From Sabellastarte sp. h YS-2021 (taxonomy: Eukaryota; Annelida; Polychaeta; Sabellida; Sabellidae): a stretch of 64,000 bases of DNA. The stretch lies in the NCBI GenBank assembly GCA_964017235.1, contig OZ024936.1:58331028-58395027 (forward strand), read 5' to 3'. The notes under the pieces were generated by a model. The model saw nothing but the letters and a program-made list of their open reading frames with translations, was not told where the DNA came from and did no database searches. The position numbers were made by a program, and so were the translations under genes. Of the stretch, positions 62,883 through 64,000 are shown piece by piece (position 1 is the stretch's first letter; every line of letters begins with the position of its first letter).

Positions 62883-64000
62883 TTGAGATTACATCTGGTA
62901 TACCAGTGGTGTCATATGTGTCATACAGGGTTGAGGAGAGTGAAAATACAGCCTCAGATGGCTGTATCAGGAAGTGCTGATATATTCTCAATTAAGGTAG
63001 ATTCAAGGTTGAAAACCATATTGATTCACACAGGAGTCGCCACTGAAATGAATTTTAGTAGTGTGTTCCTTCAGAAATACACATGTAGCCCAAAGTACAG
63101 GTTCAGGGAGTGTAGTTGGCGAGAGATGCATACAATGCCAGATCAGCCCAAACCACCCCTTAAAGTTGGTCAATCTGGCTGAGATTTTCACAGGAAACTC
63201 AGTTTATATCAGAGAATGAATTTGTATTAGGCTGACCCACTCGAGGGCCACATTAAAAATTTCAATTTCCGGGGTGTGGGGGGGCCCCATGCCACCCCTC
63301 AGGTAGGAAATTTCAAGTATATCCTAATATTGCCAATCTGAAGCCCAAATTTAATTTTATGCCTATTTTAATAAATAATGAGGATATTTTAGGCGCATTT
63401 TGAGCATTACATGTCTGATCAGAAATTATTTTACCAAAATATTGTTCTAAATATAGCCTAAAATAGATGTAAATCAGCCCAAACCAGTACCAAATGTTGG
63501 TCTATAAGTCTGAAATTTGGCCCAAAAATCACTTGCCACATACTAAATCTGACTGTATAGGTTTTGAGATTACATCTGGTATACCAGTGGTGTCATATGT
63601 GTCATACAGGGTTGAGGAGAGTGAAAATACAGCCTCAGATGGCTGTATCAGGAAGTGCTGATATATTCTCAATTAAGGTAGATTCAAGGTTGAAAACCAT
63701 ATTGATTCACACAGGAGTCGCCACTGAAATGAATTTTAGTAGTGTGTTCCTTCAGAAATACACATGTAGCCCAAAGTACAGGTTCAGGGAGTGTAGTTGG
63801 CGAGAGATGCATACAATGCCAGATCAGCCCAAACCACCCCTTAAAGTTGGTCAATCTGGCTGAGATTTTCACAGGAAACTCAGTTTATATCAGAGAATGA
63901 ATTTGTATTAGGCTGACCCACTCGAGGGCCACATTAAAAATTTCAATTTCCGGGGTGTGGGGGGGCCCCATGCCACCCCTCAGGTAGGAAATTTCAAGTA

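Larger units (their letters stand above)
39137..64000 (+). repeat. Satellite array, right block (same monomer, continues past window end)
   Basis: The array continues in register after the retrotransposon. Bases 39137-39709 (573 bp) complete the monomer begun at 32643 (108 bp), giving 681 bp. Thirty-six further monomers start at 39710, 40403, 41084 and so on to 63564; the last is cut by the window edge. This block is more uniform than the left one: from 48582 to 63564 there are 22 consecutive spacings of exactly 681 bp. The exceptions lie near the element: 693 bp at 39710, caused by a 21-G run, and 684 bp at 41084. Rare markers recur at multiples of the unit, which shows multi-monomer duplication. 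No gene is present. Confidence 0.98.

Noticed and set aside
1..64000. CRISPR array or bacterial repeat system
   Set aside because: Repeats are 681-bp direct tandem units without unique spacers, there are no cas genes, and the mobile element is a eukaryotic retrotransposon.

Overview
The window is eukaryotic and almost entirely tandem satellite DNA. One complete retrotransposon of the DIRS type (tyrosine-recombinase retrotransposon) sits in the middle of one repeat unit. I see no host gene, tRNA, rRNA, CRISPR array or bacterial-style operon. DIRS elements occur in animals, amoebae, fungi and algae. The cysteine-rich start of this Gag resembles what I remember of DIRS Gags from marine invertebrates, especially cnidarians. 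That host assignment is a low-confidence guess from memory, not something the sequence proves.

Layout. Positions 1-32750 and 39137-64000 are one head-to-tail array of a roughly 681-bp monomer. There are 85 monomers, the last one cut by the window edge. All lie in the same orientation and are nearly identical. Monomer length varies mainly through a G-run followed by C3-C4, plus three deletion monomers: one of 35 bp and two that share the same 31-bp deletion. Rare marker substitutions recur at exact multiples of the monomer (2043, 2694, 3405, 3408 bp). This shows that blocks of 3-5 monomers were duplicated together. From 48582 to 63564 every monomer is exactly 681 bp, whereas the left third is more varied.

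The element covers 32751-39136 (6386 bp). It has a left end, a 225-bp leader, Gag (33142-35307), an overlapping reverse transcriptase/RNase H ORF with a methyltransferase-like tail (frame open 35051-37363), a tyrosine recombinase ORF ending at 38418, a 3' non-coding stretch, an internal complementary region (ICR, 38783-38887), and a right end. The two ends share a 148-bp inverted repeat. The ICR carries the complement of both outer ends fused together, so it records the junction of the circular DNA intermediate. Removing the 6386 bp restores a perfect 681-bp monomer, so there is no target-site duplication and no target loss. This is the signature of recombinase-mediated insertion.

How the parts work together (family knowledge). 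Gag packages the RNA, and RT/RNase H copies it. The ICR serves as template to complete both termini and close a circle. The tyrosine recombinase then inserts the circle into the chromosome. All catalytic motifs of RT, RNase H and recombinase are readable and the long frames are uninterrupted, so this copy looks young and possibly competent. I found no clearly new biological system. The most interesting points are the nucleotide-level insertion footprint, the long dual-frame overlap, the hairpin-rich 3' region, and the block-wise evolution of the satellite.
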